Source: Ferrimonas aestuarii (GTDB lineage: Bacteria > Pseudomonadota > Gammaproteobacteria > Enterobacterales > Shewanellaceae). Taken from it: a stretch of 64,000 nucleotides of DNA. The stretch is from the NCBI RefSeq assembly GCF_005116665.1, contig NZ_SWCJ01000005.1:1-64000 (forward strand), read 5' to 3'. How positions within the stretch are numbered: position 1 is the first letter of the stretch; every line of letters starts with the position of its first letter. A program made the translations under genes and the position numbers. Under the pieces are notes generated by a model. It had not been told where the DNA came from and made no database searches. It saw only the letters and a program-made list of their open reading frames with translations. Shown here in pieces: positions 62,900 through 64,000 of the stretch.

Positions 62900-64000
62900 A
62901 TGGATCATCGCCAGCAGTTCGAGCAGCTCAGTCGTTTGCTCATCGACCACAAAGCCTATTGGCAGTTTGTGCCCTTTGCAGAGATGGCGCTGCCTTGGCA
63001 AGGTGAGTTAGCCCAGTGGCTGGCGGCGCTCAGTGATGAGCAAGTGACTGTGCTTCGACAGGATGCGCAGGCGACTCAAATTGAGTTAGCTAAGATACTC
63101 CCCGTGGTTGAGGAGCTCGAAGCGCTATCCAAATTGACGCCAAGTGCAGCCTCACCAATGACCTATCCGTCACGATTGGACTGGCAGATCCCCGGTCGAA
63201 AGTGGCAACAGATTACTCAGTTTAATGAAGCGTTAACTGAGCGCCAGACCCCGTGGTTGGAATGGTGTGCTGGTAAAGGCCACCTGGGGCGTGCGCTGGC
63301 GGCTACCTCCAATCAGGGTGTAACCAGCTTAGAGTGGCAAGGCAAACTGTGTCAGCATGGGCAAGAGCTGGCGACTCGCTTTGATCTTGAAATGACCTTT
63401 GTGGAAGGGGATGCGTTTGCCCCAGACGCAGCTAACCATCTTTGCAGACATCAGCATGCGGTGGCCCTGCATGCCTGTGGCGATCTGCACGTCACCTTGA
63501 TGCGCCATGGAGTCAGAGCCCAGACCGAACACCTGTCGATCTCCCCTTGCTGCTACCACCTGATTCAAGCTGAGTGTTACCAGCCCATCTCCTCATTGGG
63601 CCAGCAGTATGATTTGAACTTGTCCAAATTGGATCTGAAGTTGCCCCTTCAGGAGACGGTAACGGCGCCTAATCACGTTCAGGTGATGCGTCAGTTGGAG
63701 CTGAGTTTCCGATTGGGCTTTGACGTGTGGCAGCGTAGCCAACAGCTGTCGGATGATTATATGCCGGTTCCCAATGTGCCTAAATCGCTTCTAAAGCAAG
63801 GCTTTGAGGCATTTTGTCAGTGGGCGCTGGAGAAAAAAGGGTTATCGGCACCGTTGACAGGCTTAGATGAGGCGCTCAGGCAAGGGAAGCAGCGGGTACA
63901 GTTGGTGGAGCGCATGGAGTTAGTGCGGCAACCCTTTAGGCGTCCCCTTGAGCTGTGGTTGGTGCTGGATCGAGCCTGTTATCTGGAAGAGCAGGGCTAT
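62900..64000 (+). CDS. SAM-dependent methyltransferase (partial, cut by window end)
   Basis: An open frame of 367 codons from ATG 62900 that runs off the window. The first 100 residues are helical. The SAM-binding motif LEWCAGKGHLGRALAA follows at about 115-130, then HACGDLHVTLMRHG and SISPCCYHLI. These are features of the Methyltransf_32 type, also found in GSTCD and Trm13 relatives; the target is unknown. Only the C-terminal end is missing. Confidence 0.8.
   Translation, partial: MDHRQQFEQLSRLLIDHKAYWQFVPFAEMALPWQGELAQWLAALSDEQVTVLRQDAQATQIELAKILPVVEELEALSKLTPSAASPMTYPSRLDWQIPGRKWQQITQFNEALTERQTPWLEWCAGKGHLGRALAATSNQGVTSLEWQGKLCQHGQELATRFDLEMTFVEGDAFAPDAANHLCRHQHAVALHACGDLHVTLMRHGVRAQTEHLSISPCCYHLIQAECYQPISSLGQQYDLNLSKLDLKLPLQETVTAPNHVQVMRQLELSFRLGFDVWQRSQQLSDDYMPVPNVPKSLLKQGFEAFCQWALEKKGLSAPLTGLDEALRQGKQRVQLVERMELVRQPFRRPLELWLVLDRACYLEEQGY

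Noticed and set aside
1..64000. CRISPR arrays, tRNA and rRNA genes
   Set aside because: No regularly spaced repeats and no cloverleaf or rRNA-like segments were seen in reading the window.

Overview
The window is chromosomal DNA of a gammaproteobacterium, most likely an Alteromonadales member close to Shewanella or Ferrimonas. The evidence is gene order: nadB divergent from rpoE-rseABC, then lepA-lepB-rnc-era-recO-pdxJ-acpS; yfjD-ypjD divergent from ffh; rpsP-rimM-trmD-rplS; aroF-tyrA facing pheA-raiA; a cytochrome b561 / cytochrome c' pair; trpR next to an aromatic amino acid permease; a LasT-type methylase followed by thrL-thrABC. The species guess is inference. Base composition looks close to even G+C throughout, except for an AT-rich stretch at 36.78-37.04 kb. 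No tRNA, rRNA, CRISPR array, insertion sequence or phage gene was seen.

Layout. 0-9 kb: mutH (minus), a gene-free DnaA-box-rich gap of about 700 bp, rppH-ptsP, lgt-thyA, a NhaR-like regulator, a Bcr/CflA-type exporter and sdhE-ygfX. 9-20 kb: nadB, the sigma-E envelope stress operon, and the lepA to acpS growth operon. 20-26 kb: a secreted orphan protein, a CNNM/CBS protein, ypjD, ffh and the rpsP-rimM-trmD-rplS operon. 26-36 kb: aromatic amino acid metabolism (aroF-tyrA, pheA with a leader attenuator, trpR-mtr-like), a chemoreceptor, raiA and cytochromes.

36.6-47.6 kb is the accessory region and the main find. It looks like a ribosomally made, modified peptide (RiPP) locus. It holds two divergent small double-glycine precursors (44 aa on minus, 52 aa on plus), a hairpin between the plus precursor and the next gene, a radical SAM maturase with a degenerate SPASM tail, an HlyD adaptor, a C39-peptidase ABC exporter, a periplasmic S41-family protein whose expected catalytic serine is a lysine, and a MacA/MacB/large-FtsX-permease set. 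Both predicted cores carry C-x3-(D/E), the spacing known for Cys-to-acid thioether (ranthipeptide, PapB-like) crosslinks. A GlxA/AraC-like regulator lies immediately upstream.

47.6-64 kb: slyD, aceK, a LasT/TrmJ-like methylase, the threonine operon with a clear thrL attenuator, yqgE-ruvX, yciH, a Spo0M-like protein, a SYLF-domain protein, a DUF4136 lipoprotein, DUF924, an SRAP protein, an OmpA-domain protein, an MscS channel, a glutaredoxin-like protein and a methyltransferase cut by the window end.

Regulation visible in the sequence includes a sigma-E-type promoter before rpoE, attenuators before thrA and pheA, an FNR/CRP-like site between raiA and cytochrome b561, and many intrinsic terminators.
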